A stretch of 64,000 nucleotides of DNA from Thermoplasmatales archaeon I-plasma (lineage in GTDB: Archaea > Thermoplasmatota > Thermoplasmata > Thermoplasmatales > GCA-001856825), in contig ATMD01000002.1 of assembly GCA_001856825.1 (NCBI GenBank), positions 310,004 through 374,003 of the forward strand, given 5' to 3'. The notes below the pieces were generated by a model. The model worked only from the letters and a program-made list of their open reading frames with translations, was not told where the DNA came from and made no database searches. Below, piece by piece: positions 19,389 through 29,353 of the stretch (position 1 is its first letter; every line of letters starts with the position of its first letter). The translations under genes and the position numbers were made by a program.

Positions 19389-20861
19389 ATACCAGCTATA
19401 GATAAAGCAAAAATTGAGAGCATCAATATACTCAGGAAAGAAGGGATAGAGCCATACCCTTACTCATATAACGTGACCCACCACGCCCAAGAGATCAAGG
19501 ACGGTTTTTCCATACTGGAGGGAAAGGAGGTAAGCATCGCTGGTCGTGCCATGCAGATGAGACAGATGGGAGGCATAACATTCATTGACATCCAGGACAG
19601 GTCGGGGAAGATTCAGGCGCTAATAAGAAACGATGATCTTGACCCGAAGTCACTTCTGGTGTTAAATCATGCCTCAATAGGGGACAACCTTGGAATCAGG
19701 GGAATGGTCATGAAGAGCAAGAGGGGTGAAATCAGCGTCGGGGCTAAGGAAATCACCATGCTTTCCAAGACACTGAGGACACTTCCAAACAAGTGGCATG
19801 GCCTGACGGACACCGAAGCCAGGTACAGATACAGGCATTTGGACCTCATGATGAATCAGGAAGTTCTCAGGACGTTTGAGACGAGATCTAAGTTTTTGCG
19901 CCATGTCAGGGATACCCTTGATTCTAGGGGGGCAATTGAAGTGGAGACACCGATCCTCCAGGATGTATACGGCGGGGCCAAGGCAAAGCCATTCACGACG
20001 GTATACCACACCCTTGATGACAAGCAGATGTATTTGAGGATATCAGACGAACTCTACCTTAAGAGGCTCATCATTGGTGGTGCGGAGAGGGTGTACGAGG
20101 TATCAAAGGATTTCAGGAACGAAGACGCCGATACGACTCACAATCCAGAATTCACTCAGATTGAATATTACGAGGCATACAGCGATTATGAGGCGTTCAT
20201 GAAGATGATGGAGGAAATGCTTTCATCTTTTGCGCTCAAGACATTTGGAAGTACGAAGGTTGAATACCAGGGGGAAACGATAGATTTCACTCCGCCATTC
20301 TCAAGAATGTACTGGGTTGACGAACTGAAGAAGATAGTGGGGGTTGATGTCTCAAAGATGTCAGATGAAGAAGCAGCAAGAATAAACGAGATAGAGAAAC
20401 TAGGATTGAAACATCCCGACCCGTATCACGTTGCTGATTCTCTGTTTGACAAATACCTGAAGGGGAAAACACTCCAGCCTACGTTTGTACTTGATTTCCC
20501 CGCATTCATGTGTCCGCTGACAAAGGTAAAGAGAGGGAATCCATTGCTTGCGGAGCGTTTCGAGCTGTATGTAGGAAGGATGGAAGTCGCGAATTCGTAC
20601 TCAGAACTTACAGACCCGATTTACCAGAGAAAGATGTTTGAGGACCAGGAAAGAGAGCGGAAGAAGGGGGACGAGGAAGCTCCACCGTTCGATGAGGATT
20701 TCCTAGACGCAATAGAATATGGCATGCCACCAACCGCGGGAATAGGCATATCCATAGATCGCCCAGTTATGGTGTTCACAAACCAGACATCTATCAAGGA
20801 AGTGATACTCTTCCCCCCGATGAAGTCCCTTCCTCCAAACGAGGGCACAGGGGATAAGTGA
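19389..20861 (+). CDS. lysS: Lysyl-tRNA synthetase class II; start proposed at AUA 19389 (first GTG in the track is 19473)
   Basis: KIESINILRKEGIEPYPYSYNVTHHAQEI upstream of GTG is homologous-looking; motifs RYRHLDLMMN, EVETPILQ, GIGISIDRPVM. Confidence 0.9.
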   Translation: MPAIDKAKIESINILRKEGIEPYPYSYNVTHHAQEIKDGFSILEGKEVSIAGRAMQMRQMGGITFIDIQDRSGKIQALIRNDDLDPKSLLVLNHASIGDNLGIRGMVMKSKRGEISVGAKEITMLSKTLRTLPNKWHGLTDTEARYRYRHLDLMMNQEVLRTFETRSKFLRHVRDTLDSRGAIEVETPILQDVYGGAKAKPFTTVYHTLDDKQMYLRISDELYLKRLIIGGAERVYEVSKDFRNEDADTTHNPEFTQIEYYEAYSDYEAFMKMMEEMLSSFALKTFGSTKVEYQGETIDFTPPFSRMYWVDELKKIVGVDVSKMSDEEAARINEIEKLGLKHPDPYHVADSLFDKYLKGKTLQPTFVLDFPAFMCPLTKVKRGNPLLAERFELYVGRMEVANSYSELTDPIYQRKMFEDQERERKKGDEEAPPFDEDFLDAIEYGMPPTAGIGISIDRPVMVFTNQTSIKEVILFPPMKSLPPNEGTGDK

Positions 20862-20872
20862 ATACGGAGGAA

Positions 20873-21307
20873 TCACTGGACTTTCTCTAGTATCCTTACT
20901 CCCATTACCTTTTCTATTTTCCTTGCCGTCTGCTTATCCGGCTTAATTTCCTCCCTTTCAATCTTAGCAACGACGTTCTTCTTCTCCTGAAGTTTATTTG
21001 CCAACTCTTCCTGGGAAAGACCCATCTCCTCTCTTCTCTTCTTTATCACCTTTCCAAAATCTACGATAGGTTCGTCTGCGTCATCTACGTCATCAGAAGT
21101 TCTCCTCCTAGGTGGAGGAGGTGGAGAAACATGCACAAAATTCCTGGGCTGTAAAGGATGCGGGGTCTGTTCCCTCTGGACTGTGAGTGGCTTCCTTGTT
21201 ACTTCCTTACCATATTTCGCGCAGTCGTGACAGACCTTCATTGTGACCCCATCAATAATAACTTCATGGTAACGATCCATCACCTTTCCGCACAATTCAC
21301 AATTCAT
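20873..21307 (-). CDS. mbf1: Archaeal multiprotein bridging factor 1 (MBF1)
   Basis: N-terminal Zn ribbon MNCELCGKVM...CHDCAKYG; HTH IKKRREEMGLSQEELANKLQEKKNVVAKIEREEIKP. Confidence 0.9.
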   Translation of the reverse strand: MNCELCGKVMDRYHEVIIDGVTMKVCHDCAKYGKEVTRKPLTVQREQTPHPLQPRNFVHVSPPPPPRRRTSDDVDDADEPIVDFGKVIKKRREEMGLSQEELANKLQEKKNVVAKIEREEIKPDKQTARKIEKVMGVRILEKVQ

Positions 21308-21449
21308 GTTTGTAGAAGAGACAATTAGTAGATAATTTTAATGGAACTTACGATTTGAAGTTATTTAATTTTTAAATGAGAGTCAAGATATAGGCAGTGA
21401 TGTCTATCATGTGGAAAGGAATATAAACCGAGTAAAAATAAGGTCGGAA

Positions 21450-21522
21450 GGGGCTGTGGGGTAGCTTGGTATCCTACGGGCTTTGGGAGTCTGAGACCCC
21501 GGTCCAAATCCGGGCAGCCCCA
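21450..21522 (+). tRNA. tRNA-Pro (anticodon TGG)
   Basis: Acceptor GGGGCTG/CAGCCCC, anticodon loop TTTGGGA, T-arm GGTCCAAATCC; CCA not encoded. Confidence 0.93.
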
Positions 21523-21608
21523 CTATATCCATGTCCAGATTCGTTCCTTTCCAACGCTTCATTCATTTCTTCATCGCTTCTAGAAAATTTCCCCAACCGC
21601 TTCTGCAC

Positions 21609-22010
21609 TTAGTCTGACACCTCCAGCCGGCAAACATGCGTGTATCTCTGGGTGGTCTTCGGCGACTTGTGGTCGAGATGGATTTGGACCATGCGGATGT
21701 CCAGTGGTTTCTGGCCGAAAATACCCCTCAGGAGCGCAGTGGCGCACCAAAGCCTTGCAGCATGCGCATGGAACCTCGGAACGCCTCCCCTTGCACCGAT
21801 TTGCCTCAGTATGTTCCTGACATAATGATAGCTCATCCTCCTCCTTCTCGTGGTGAAGAGAGCTGCGGTGTCGCTGTTATACCTGTAGTACTCTATAAGA
21901 CCCTGTATCTCTGCCGTTATCCCTCCCTCATGATTTCATCCAGATTTCTTTGGCCAAGTTCTTTCAAACAGTCTTTCCATACCAGGACCGTATGTCGATT
22001 TCTAATATTG
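21609..22010 (-). pseudogene. Decayed tyrosine recombinase (integrase) C-terminus
   Basis: HAARLWCATALLRG...DIRMVQIHLDHKSPKTTQRYTHV; upstream WKDCLKELGQRNLDEIMREG and ITAEIQGLIEYYRYNSDTAALFTTRRR lie in different frames. Confidence 0.75.
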
Positions 22011-22329
22011 CAGCTCACTGAGATCATTCCCAAAATACCTCGTCTCCATCTCTGTCTTGCAATATGGAAAAGCATTGCCTAATATCCATCTCCTCCTTCA
22101 GGTTTATCTTGCTAAGTTTCTTCATCCTTCCTTCAACCAGCTTGTCAAATTCCCTGTCTAATCCATTGTTTTTCATGCACATCACAGACCAAAATTTTAG
22201 GTCTGATATTTGAAACTTAAGACCTGGGATGTGAAATTGAAAAAATGAAAAATTGAATTTCTTTGTTGATGAAGGATACAAAGCTCGCTATGTAGAAAAT
22301 CTTAAGTACGCTAAGTTTAGTATATAAGC

Positions 22330-22824
22330 ATGAAAACCATTCTCGTGCGATTTTTAGAAAAGAGAAGTGAGTTGCATGAGTTGATCAAGGAATTGTCCGC
22401 GAGAAAAACGGAAACAGGAAAAATTTTTTCCCAGATGAACGCTATGCTCGAGGCGCACTTCAGGAATGAGGGCGTTACCATCGTACCTCTTGTGAAACTT
22501 CTGGAGAAACGTCTGGTAGAAAGAGAAGAGAATATTGAAGAGTCCAGAAAAGCTATGATGGCAGGAAGGAAGTACAAACAGATAAGTGAAACTATGTATC
22601 AGGAGCATAGAGAAATGGAACGTCTATGCAAGAGTGTTCAAGACATTCTCAAGCGTAAGCCAGACAAGAAAGAATCCTATGCTGTTGAGCAGCTGATCAG
22701 CCTCATCAAGCTAGAGGACGAATTCGTTTACGCTATGGCTAATTATTATGGTGACACGTTGAAACTGAACGAGTTTGCCTCCTCTCTGGACGGTTTTGAT
22801 TTTTTCGTCAGGGTAATGCCCTGA
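22330..22824 (+). CDS. Hemerythrin-like HHE-domain protein (degenerate)
   Basis: LEAHFRNEGVTIVPLVKLLEKRL ... MYQEHREMERLCKSVQDIL. Confidence 0.55.
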   Translation: MKTILVRFLEKRSELHELIKELSARKTETGKIFSQMNAMLEAHFRNEGVTIVPLVKLLEKRLVEREENIEESRKAMMAGRKYKQISETMYQEHREMERLCKSVQDILKRKPDKKESYAVEQLISLIKLEDEFVYAMANYYGDTLKLNEFASSLDGFDFFVRVMP

Positions 22825-23182
22825 ATACATGGCCAAAGGTTCAGCTTGAATTGCTCAAGAAGACCAGAACTTCCACCACTACCCGCGCAGCCATCTCTTC
22901 CTTCCGTACTCGGTCAGAGGGTTGGCATAGTTATTGATCCTGTTGGGCTTGTCGAATACGTCCTCCCTCCCTTCATCATCGAACGACAGGTTAAGCAAGT
23001 AGCTTCCCCGTTGCTCGTCCATTTGACCTCTTTACTAACTGTTAGGATAAATCAGAACAATATCTCAGGCAAACGGTGGCTTCATCAAAGAGGTTCCTTT
23101 TACGAGCACCATAGCACTCCTTAAGGTCAAAGACAAGCAAGTTTTAAGGGCAGATATTTAGCGTCGTGTGTATTCTTGAATC

Positions 23183-23548
23183 ATGCGAAGGAATTCTATT
23201 GAAGTTATGAAGGTTGCGGACAGAATGGACGCAGTCTCTTTCTCTGATCTAATGACAGACGACGTGAAATTCAGATTTTCTAACGGAAATATTTCCACAG
23301 GCAGGGCTGCAGTTGTGACGGGTCTAAATTACCTCTTCTCCAAGATCACTGCACTTCGACATGAGGTCACAGGAATTTACGAGAACAAAGATGGATATGC
23401 AGTGGAGGCAGTGGCAAACTACACGATGAAAGACGGGAAAGTGATATCGCTGCCGGTGGTGAGCGTAATGAAGTACGCAGGGGACAAGATTTACGACTAC
23501 AGGATATACATGGATATATCGCCAGTAATGACCTACCCAAATCCATGA
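23183..23548 (+). CDS. SnoaL/NTF2-like fold protein
   Basis: FSDLMTDDVKFRFSNGNISTGRAAVVTGLNYLFSKITALRHEVTGIYENKD...YRIYMDISPV. Confidence 0.65.
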   Translation: MRRNSIEVMKVADRMDAVSFSDLMTDDVKFRFSNGNISTGRAAVVTGLNYLFSKITALRHEVTGIYENKDGYAVEAVANYTMKDGKVISLPVVSVMKYAGDKIYDYRIYMDISPVMTYPNP

Positions 23549-23605
23549 CAGATGATCCTCCAAGCATCAGTCAAATCTATTTAAAATTGAAATTCATATT
23601 AGAAG

Positions 23606-24229
23606 GTGATAGTCTCCATCTCCCTTGCAATAGGGGTAATTCTTGCATCTGTTGTAATAATCCTGATAATAAGCTTCGCCCTTGAGAGGAGGGTACTGAA
23701 ACTTAAGCTTCTGATGGAACAGGAGAGGCTGAGTGCTCAAAAAACGGCGGAAGAAACGGCTAAAACACTCTTCAACCAGTGGGCAGAAGCTAGCATAAAG
23801 ACAATCAGAAATCAGATCACTGAAACGCTTAAAAAAGATTACGAAGTGCAGCTAGAATCCTGGAAGAAACAGGAAGAAAAGAAGATCAGGGAGGATGCAA
23901 TTCAGAAGTCCATCAACACTCTGCTCGGAAAAATAGGAGAAGAGTTTTCACCAGTTCTTCTGGCAAATAAGTATGGCATAAATCTAAAGGACTTCAGGCA
24001 TCTTGGAACACCCGTAGACTTTGTAGCCTTCAAGGGATTGAGTGATGGCTCCTCCGAAGTGGAAGTCCTTTTCCTTGAAATAAAGAGTGGAAAGTCATCT
24101 GGCCTTGTAGGAAGGGAAAGAATGGTGAGGGACGCAGTGAAGAGTAAGAGGGTAAGCTATGAGGTCGTGAATCTGGGTGAAATGATCGGGGGACTCAAGA
24201 GCGAATTGAATGGCGACAACCCGGCCTAA
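23606..24229 (+). CDS. Membrane-anchored Holliday-junction-resolvase-related endonuclease
   Basis: N-terminal TM; ILLANKYGINLKDFRHLGTPVDFVAFKGLSDG..EVLFLEIKSGKSS. Confidence 0.75.
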   Translation: MIVSISLAIGVILASVVIILIISFALERRVLKLKLLMEQERLSAQKTAEETAKTLFNQWAEASIKTIRNQITETLKKDYEVQLESWKKQEEKKIREDAIQKSINTLLGKIGEEFSPVLLANKYGINLKDFRHLGTPVDFVAFKGLSDGSSEVEVLFLEIKSGKSSGLVGRERMVRDAVKSKRVSYEVVNLGEMIGGLKSELNGDNPA

Positions 24230-24243
24230 GTGCAGTTTGATGG

Positions 24244-25638
24244 TCAGTCTAGCTGTCTATAACTTGCAGTCTGGTTATTATAGTAAGTGAGACCCCATGT
24301 TGGAGGTGCATCTATTGAATAGGGGAGCATATAACTGCTGTTCAGCGGAACAAGGCTGGAAAAGCTTGACCCATATGAAATGTTGTACATCGATCCGTTG
24401 AATCTATAGTCATTTAGCTGAGAACCGTTCATGGCCGACGTTTCTATCTGGGTGTAAGCTGCGTAGAACTCAGTGCCTATGTAAGGTACGCTGACATTCC
24501 AGTACCTGAACTGGTTGTTCACGCTGTAGTCTACTATCTGGAAGGATATCCTACCCTCTGAAGGTATGTCCTGGATTGTGAGGCCGAGGATAGTTCCGTT
24601 CGGTGTCGAAAAACCTGGCATGAAGTCAGGGCTCAGATGGTTCTTGAAATAGATGGCAATTGCCTTGTTGTTTCCCACATACCAAGGTGCTATCCTTCCA
24701 TTGGGGTCCAGATCAACCCCGAGTTGGAAGAAACCGTTTGCAGTCTGGTTTTCCGCCCCATTGAGGTTCATGGCATTTATCTGGAAGCTCAAAGTTGAAT
24801 ATCGTGGAACAGACCAGTTGTAGAGAACGAAATTTGCATGCAATATTGTAAATGGTTTAAGTAGGTTCACCAAGGCCCCAGATCCCTGGCCGTATCCTTC
24901 CATATTGTTGTAACCAGGCAGGTAAACAGCCATCCTGTAGCTCGTGAATATGATGTTAGTGAAGAACACAGTTCCGCTTGAAGACAGTATTTCGATGCCT
25001 GCATAAGAATACCCCAGAGGAACGGTTATATTTGCAAAAACGGACGCAGTGTTGTCAACAAACACCTCCATTCTCCAGGAAGATTCACTTCCATTGCTAT
25101 ATTTGAACAGGTTGCCGCTCACGAGCATCCACCCGTCTGAGTTTGATCCCATTGTTATGTTCCCACTTACAGGCAAGCTCATTCCAGGGGAGTAAACGGA
25201 AACGGAATTCCAGGTTGCAGAAACAGATGCAATCTCCCCTCCCGCCAGGTTAGTTATCAAGAATGTCCCGTTACCATCTGCAGCGTTGACAGCGAATTGA
25301 AAAGACAGTGACTTGTCCCCCTGAACTATGCCTTTTTGGGTATACAGGGCGGTGCCAGCTGTCAATGCTATCGAAGGCTCTCCGTAGTAACTGGTGGAAT
25401 TCACAATTGCAGGAGTAGAAGTCCCGTTCTTCATGGACCATCCATAGTCAGAAAAGTTACCTCCGTTCGCAAATTCTGACAGAAATTCGAAGGCGCCTGC
25501 TGGTCTTGAAAGCGGGATAGGATTCTGTGGAACAGCATTCGTAACAGTGGAGTCTCTCACGACCAAATTTACAACAGTTGCTGAAGAAAGTATTACCACT
25601 GTCAATACAACCAAAACAACTACTTTCTTAGGCAACAT
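24244..25638 (-). CDS. Large secreted/membrane-anchored surface protein, sequon-rich
   Basis: N-terminal hydrophobic segment KKVVVLVVLTVVILSSATVVNLVV; many N-x-S/T sites. Confidence 0.6.
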   Translation of the reverse strand: MLPKKVVVLVVLTVVILSSATVVNLVVRDSTVTNAVPQNPIPLSRPAGAFEFLSEFANGGNFSDYGWSMKNGTSTPAIVNSTSYYGEPSIALTAGTALYTQKGIVQGDKSLSFQFAVNAADGNGTFLITNLAGGEIASVSATWNSVSVYSPGMSLPVSGNITMGSNSDGWMLVSGNLFKYSNGSESSWRMEVFVDNTASVFANITVPLGYSYAGIEILSSSGTVFFTNIIFTSYRMAVYLPGYNNMEGYGQGSGALVNLLKPFTILHANFVLYNWSVPRYSTLSFQINAMNLNGAENQTANGFFQLGVDLDPNGRIAPWYVGNNKAIAIYFKNHLSPDFMPGFSTPNGTILGLTIQDIPSEGRISFQIVDYSVNNQFRYWNVSVPYIGTEFYAAYTQIETSAMNGSQLNDYRFNGSMYNISYGSSFSSLVPLNSSYMLPYSIDAPPTWGLTYYNNQTASYRQLD

Positions 25639-25731
25639 ATAGGTGATTAAAGATATCTTAGAATAAATCTTTCGCTAAAATAAATTAAGTACTAAGTAAA
25701 GGAGAAAATAGAATTTATAGGTCCATTTCAA

Positions 25732-25914
25732 TCATTCTATAACTATTTCAATTTCCTTCTTCTCGTCTTTTAAAACTTTTATGTCTCCGCGATATCCGCA
25801 GTTATTGCATACAAATGGAACTTTTAAATAACATTTATAAGTAATTGCCGCTGGCTCCAAGACTGTGAAATTCTTCGATCCGCACTTTGGACAGGAGACC
25901 AGCAGCGTTTGCAT
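25732..25914 (-). CDS. Small zinc-ribbon protein
   Basis: CPKCGSKNF...CNNCGYRGD. Confidence 0.7.
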   Translation of the reverse strand: MQTLLVSCPKCGSKNFTVLEPAAITYKCYLKVPFVCNNCGYRGDIKVLKDEKKEIEIVIE

Positions 25915-25932
25915 AATAAATACAATAAAAAT

Positions 25933-26529
25933 TTAGGCTCTTACTTTCGCAAAGTCTACCAGATGTCCGCCGATTGCAGTGCTACCTATGATCAGTGCGA
26001 GTATTGCAACACCCAGGAATGCAATTGCAACCAGGACTGCCAATACCTGGACTGCCCTCTTGTTTGGGAGCACGACCAATGGTGCCGTGAGAATTCCCCC
26101 AATGCCAGCGCCTAGGTAGAGTAACAGTATGTACAGCGGAGAAGACATCCCGAGGATGTACCCCTGTATCGCATATATGACTCCAAGGATTCCACCGAAG
26201 AAAGTGAATATTCCAGCAAACGCAAGAGACACTTTCTTGTTCAACAGGACTCCTATGAGTATTGATGCAACTCCAAGAATCACCATTGGGTCACCAAATA
26301 GCTCCCCGTCTGCAACAGTGAAAGGGGAAGGTACGATGACGCTGTAGAGAACTCCATATGACAACGCATAGATGCCAGTTGCTATCAGTAGGTAGGCGAA
26401 GCCCGCATTTATTTCCGGTTTGTTCCTGTTTAAGAGGAACCTATAGATTGCGTACGATCCAAATGAAGCAAACATTATTCCTACAACGAATAGATTTGCC
26501 GCAAGTGGGTCAGTAAATAACCATGCCAT
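25933..26529 (-). CDS. DUF981-like polytopic membrane protein
   Basis: Six or more hydrophobic segments; MAWLFTDPLAANLFVVGIMFASFGSYAIYRFL. Confidence 0.6.
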   Translation of the reverse strand: MAWLFTDPLAANLFVVGIMFASFGSYAIYRFLLNRNKPEINAGFAYLLIATGIYALSYGVLYSVIVPSPFTVADGELFGDPMVILGVASILIGVLLNKKVSLAFAGIFTFFGGILGVIYAIQGYILGMSSPLYILLLYLGAGIGGILTAPLVVLPNKRAVQVLAVLVAIAFLGVAILALIIGSTAIGGHLVDFAKVRA

Positions 26530-26640
26530 TTTTAGGTCACCACTCCAAAATTACAAGACGCTATTTCACTTATCACGTGCCATATTTCACACTCTTGTGC
26601 AAGTGAACACATTTATACTCACTAGTATTAACAAGACAGG

Positions 26641-27234
26641 ATGGCAAGGTTAAACGTATCCCTCACCAATGAAATGGCGAAGAAGATCCAGGATTTTGCC
26701 GACGAAGACGGGAAGACAATTAGTTCCATAATAACTGAATCTGTTGACCTGTACCTTCACCTGAAGAGTATGGGGCTCTCAAGGAGCCAGCTCATGAAAC
26801 TGATGAAGTTCCTTGAAGTCACTAAATCTGTTGACGCTGTACCTGTCCCGAGCCTGCTTCTTGATACTACCCTTAACTTGGCTATCTCAAATTCTTCAGA
26901 AAAGGTCATAGATATATGGTGTGAGAGCGGTAGAATTGCGGGTGAGCTGATAAAAAGCATTGTACCAGACGTTAGGCAGTTGTCTCAAGAATTCAAGGAG
27001 TACGCCCTTTTCACCCCGCTCACGAAAATGGAACTTAAAACAGATGACAAGGAGGTTGAACTTATACTGATGGGAACGGGATACAGCATGGCTTCAGCAC
27101 GCGTTACTGCCGGGGCAATAAAGTGTTTTCTTGAGGTTTATGGGATTAAGAACATAAGCGAGTCCATTTCAGAAGGTTTTGTGAAGGTAAAAGGATCAAT
27201 AGTTGATGAAAGCGATATCGTTGGAGAGGAATGA
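26641..27234 (+). CDS. Ribbon-helix-helix transcriptional regulator
   Basis: MARLNVSLTNEMAKKIQDFADEDGKTISSIITESVDLYL. Confidence 0.75.
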   Translation: MARLNVSLTNEMAKKIQDFADEDGKTISSIITESVDLYLHLKSMGLSRSQLMKLMKFLEVTKSVDAVPVPSLLLDTTLNLAISNSSEKVIDIWCESGRIAGELIKSIVPDVRQLSQEFKEYALFTPLTKMELKTDDKEVELILMGTGYSMASARVTAGAIKCFLEVYGIKNISESISEGFVKVKGSIVDESDIVGEE

Positions 27235-27305
27235 TATTACATTCCTTAAGATGGATTGCCTTAGGACGATTGCCATTTTGGTTGCAAATTTATTAAGGGT
27301 GTAAC

Positions 27306-28313
27306 GTGACAGAGGTAAAGAAGCAGCCGATGGACAACCTGGCCTTCGACCAGGAGGGCTTCAGGATGAGCACTCCTCAGGCCATTGCGAAGTACAAGGC
27401 TGAAAGGTTGAAATGTGGCAATATTGCAGACCTAGGTGCAGGCATAGGCATCCAGGCCCTTCACTTTGCAGCTTATTCAGAAAGGGTATTCGCCGTGGAA
27501 AACGACCCAAGCAGGCTGGTATACCTAAGGAAGAATGCAGAAACCATGGGAGTGCACAACCTGGAAGTCATAGAGGGTAATGCCCTGGACCCCAAGATAA
27601 TTAATATGCTGTCTGGAATGGATGCATTCCATTCAGACCCTTCGAGAAAGAGGACAAAAGAAACATGGTCATTTGAGGACCTTTCACCAAACCCCATTGA
27701 CGTTTTGAAAAAGTACAAAGGTGACAACTTCTCCTTTGACATTCCGCCCCTGTTTCCAAGGGGTCTGCTACAGAAGGATTGGGAAACGGAATACATATCC
27801 GTTTCAGGCGAGCTGAAGAGGATGAGTGTCTATGTGGGTGGGGCCAAAAGGTATGGCAGGAATGCCCTCTCCCTTCCAGATGGAGGAAGAATAGTCGAAG
27901 ATCAGAACCTGGAAAGGGACGTAAGGAAAAGAAGCACGCCGCTAAGCTGGATATATGATTTAGACGAATCCCTCTTTTATTCGGACCTTTTGCCAGAATT
28001 CCTTGAGATGAATCCAGATGTGAGTCTTCTACACGAGGACAGGCAGAAGACGCTGGTCACATCCGATAAATTTGTAGAAGGTCCTTTCCTTACCAAATCG
28101 TATTCCGTTCTGGAATCTGCTGTAGACATGCAAGATGCTAAGAACAAGCTATCGAGGATGAAGGTGGGTAAGGTAATCTTAAGGTTCCCAATGGACCCGA
28201 CAAAATATTACGAGGAAAGGAGAAGACTCGAGAAGGAACTGGAAGGGGAAAGGACGGCATACTTGTTCAGGTTTGGAGGCATGCTTTTCATAGCGGAACG
28301 GGTGGAGAAGTAA
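27306..28313 (+). CDS. Class I SAM-dependent methyltransferase (THUMP-like family)
   Basis: NIADLGAGIGIQALHFAAYSERVFAVENDPSRLVYLRKNAETMGVHNLEVIEGNAL. Confidence 0.8.
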   Translation: MTEVKKQPMDNLAFDQEGFRMSTPQAIAKYKAERLKCGNIADLGAGIGIQALHFAAYSERVFAVENDPSRLVYLRKNAETMGVHNLEVIEGNALDPKIINMLSGMDAFHSDPSRKRTKETWSFEDLSPNPIDVLKKYKGDNFSFDIPPLFPRGLLQKDWETEYISVSGELKRMSVYVGGAKRYGRNALSLPDGGRIVEDQNLERDVRKRSTPLSWIYDLDESLFYSDLLPEFLEMNPDVSLLHEDRQKTLVTSDKFVEGPFLTKSYSVLESAVDMQDAKNKLSRMKVGKVILRFPMDPTKYYEERRRLEKELEGERTAYLFRFGGMLFIAERVEK

Positions 28314-28356
28314 CTGGGTCTTGAAAAGATTAAATGATAAGTCAGGTTAACCATAT

Positions 28357-28770
28357 ATGAAACCAAGGGATTTACCTATAAAGGAACTGATAGAGAAGCT
28401 GAAGGAGGAACACGCATCCCTCCCGGCGATCATAGACGATGCAGTCATCACGTATAAGACAGGCAACCTTAGCGGTGCCTTCCCAGTAATAGCTGAAGTG
28501 AGGGAAACTCTCTCCCAGCACATAATAGACGAAGAGAGTGTTTTGCTAAAGCTACTCATAGAAAAGATTGGGAAGGAAGCTTCAGAACCGTACATCAAGA
28601 TTCTCCAGGAGCATACAAAAATCATGAAGCTTGTGGAACAGTCGGTCGAATCCACATACACCGGATGGACTGAAACTGAACCCAATCTCAATCTTCTCAA
28701 GGAGACCCTTGCCCAGCACCACAAGCAGGAGGAAGATGAACTATTTCCGAAGGTCCTCTCCCTGCTCTGA
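28357..28770 (+). CDS. Hemerythrin HHE-domain protein
   Basis: LKEEHASL, LSQHIIDEESVLL, LQEHTKIM, LAQHHKQEEDELFP. Confidence 0.85.
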   Translation: MKPRDLPIKELIEKLKEEHASLPAIIDDAVITYKTGNLSGAFPVIAEVRETLSQHIIDEESVLLKLLIEKIGKEASEPYIKILQEHTKIMKLVEQSVESTYTGWTETEPNLNLLKETLAQHHKQEEDELFPKVLSLL

Positions 28771-28919
28771 TATCAAGGCTTCCAGGAAAATAATAGGAAT
28801 AAAAGTCTGGACTCAGAAATCACATCGATCTCAGACCATTAGCTCAAGCGAAGGTACAACCTGATAGGCACATTTTTATATGCCTTTACCATTTTGAAAG
28901 GCGCCTTGAGGTGAATAAA

Positions 28920-29348
28920 TTGCCTAACGGACTAATGGGTGGAAAACAAGTTAGAGTTAATAGAGACAAGTTGCGATGGTCTGATAGAGACTACAAGAGA
29001 AGAGTGCTGAGGTTGAAGATTAAAAGTGACCCCCTGGAGGGTGCACCTCAGGCTAGAGGAATAGTTATAGAAAAGGTTGGGATAGAAGCCAAGCAGCCCA
29101 ATTCTGCAATAAGGAAGTGCGTCAAGATACAGCTTATAAAGAACGGAAGACAGCTTACAGCATTCGCACCAGGAGATGGGGCCATAAATTTCATAGATGA
29201 ACATGACGAGGTAGTCGTGGAAGGAATAGGGGGAAGAATGGGAAGATCAAAAGGAGATATACCGGGTGTCAGGTATAAGGTCATCAAGGTCAACAACGTT
29301 TCCCTCAAGGAGCTTGTGAAGGGAAGAAAGGAGAAGCCAGTGAGGTAA
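28920..29348 (+). CDS. rps12: 30S ribosomal protein S12 (TTG start after GAGGTGA)
   Basis: [41 protein letters not shown]. Confidence 0.97.
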   Translation: MPNGLMGGKQVRVNRDKLRWSDRDYKRRVLRLKIKSDPLEGAPQARGIVIEKVGIEAKQPNSAIRKCVKIQLIKNGRQLTAFAPGDGAINFIDEHDEVVVEGIGGRMGRSKGDIPGVRYKVIKVNNVSLKELVKGRKEKPVR

Positions 29349-29353
29349 ACAAC

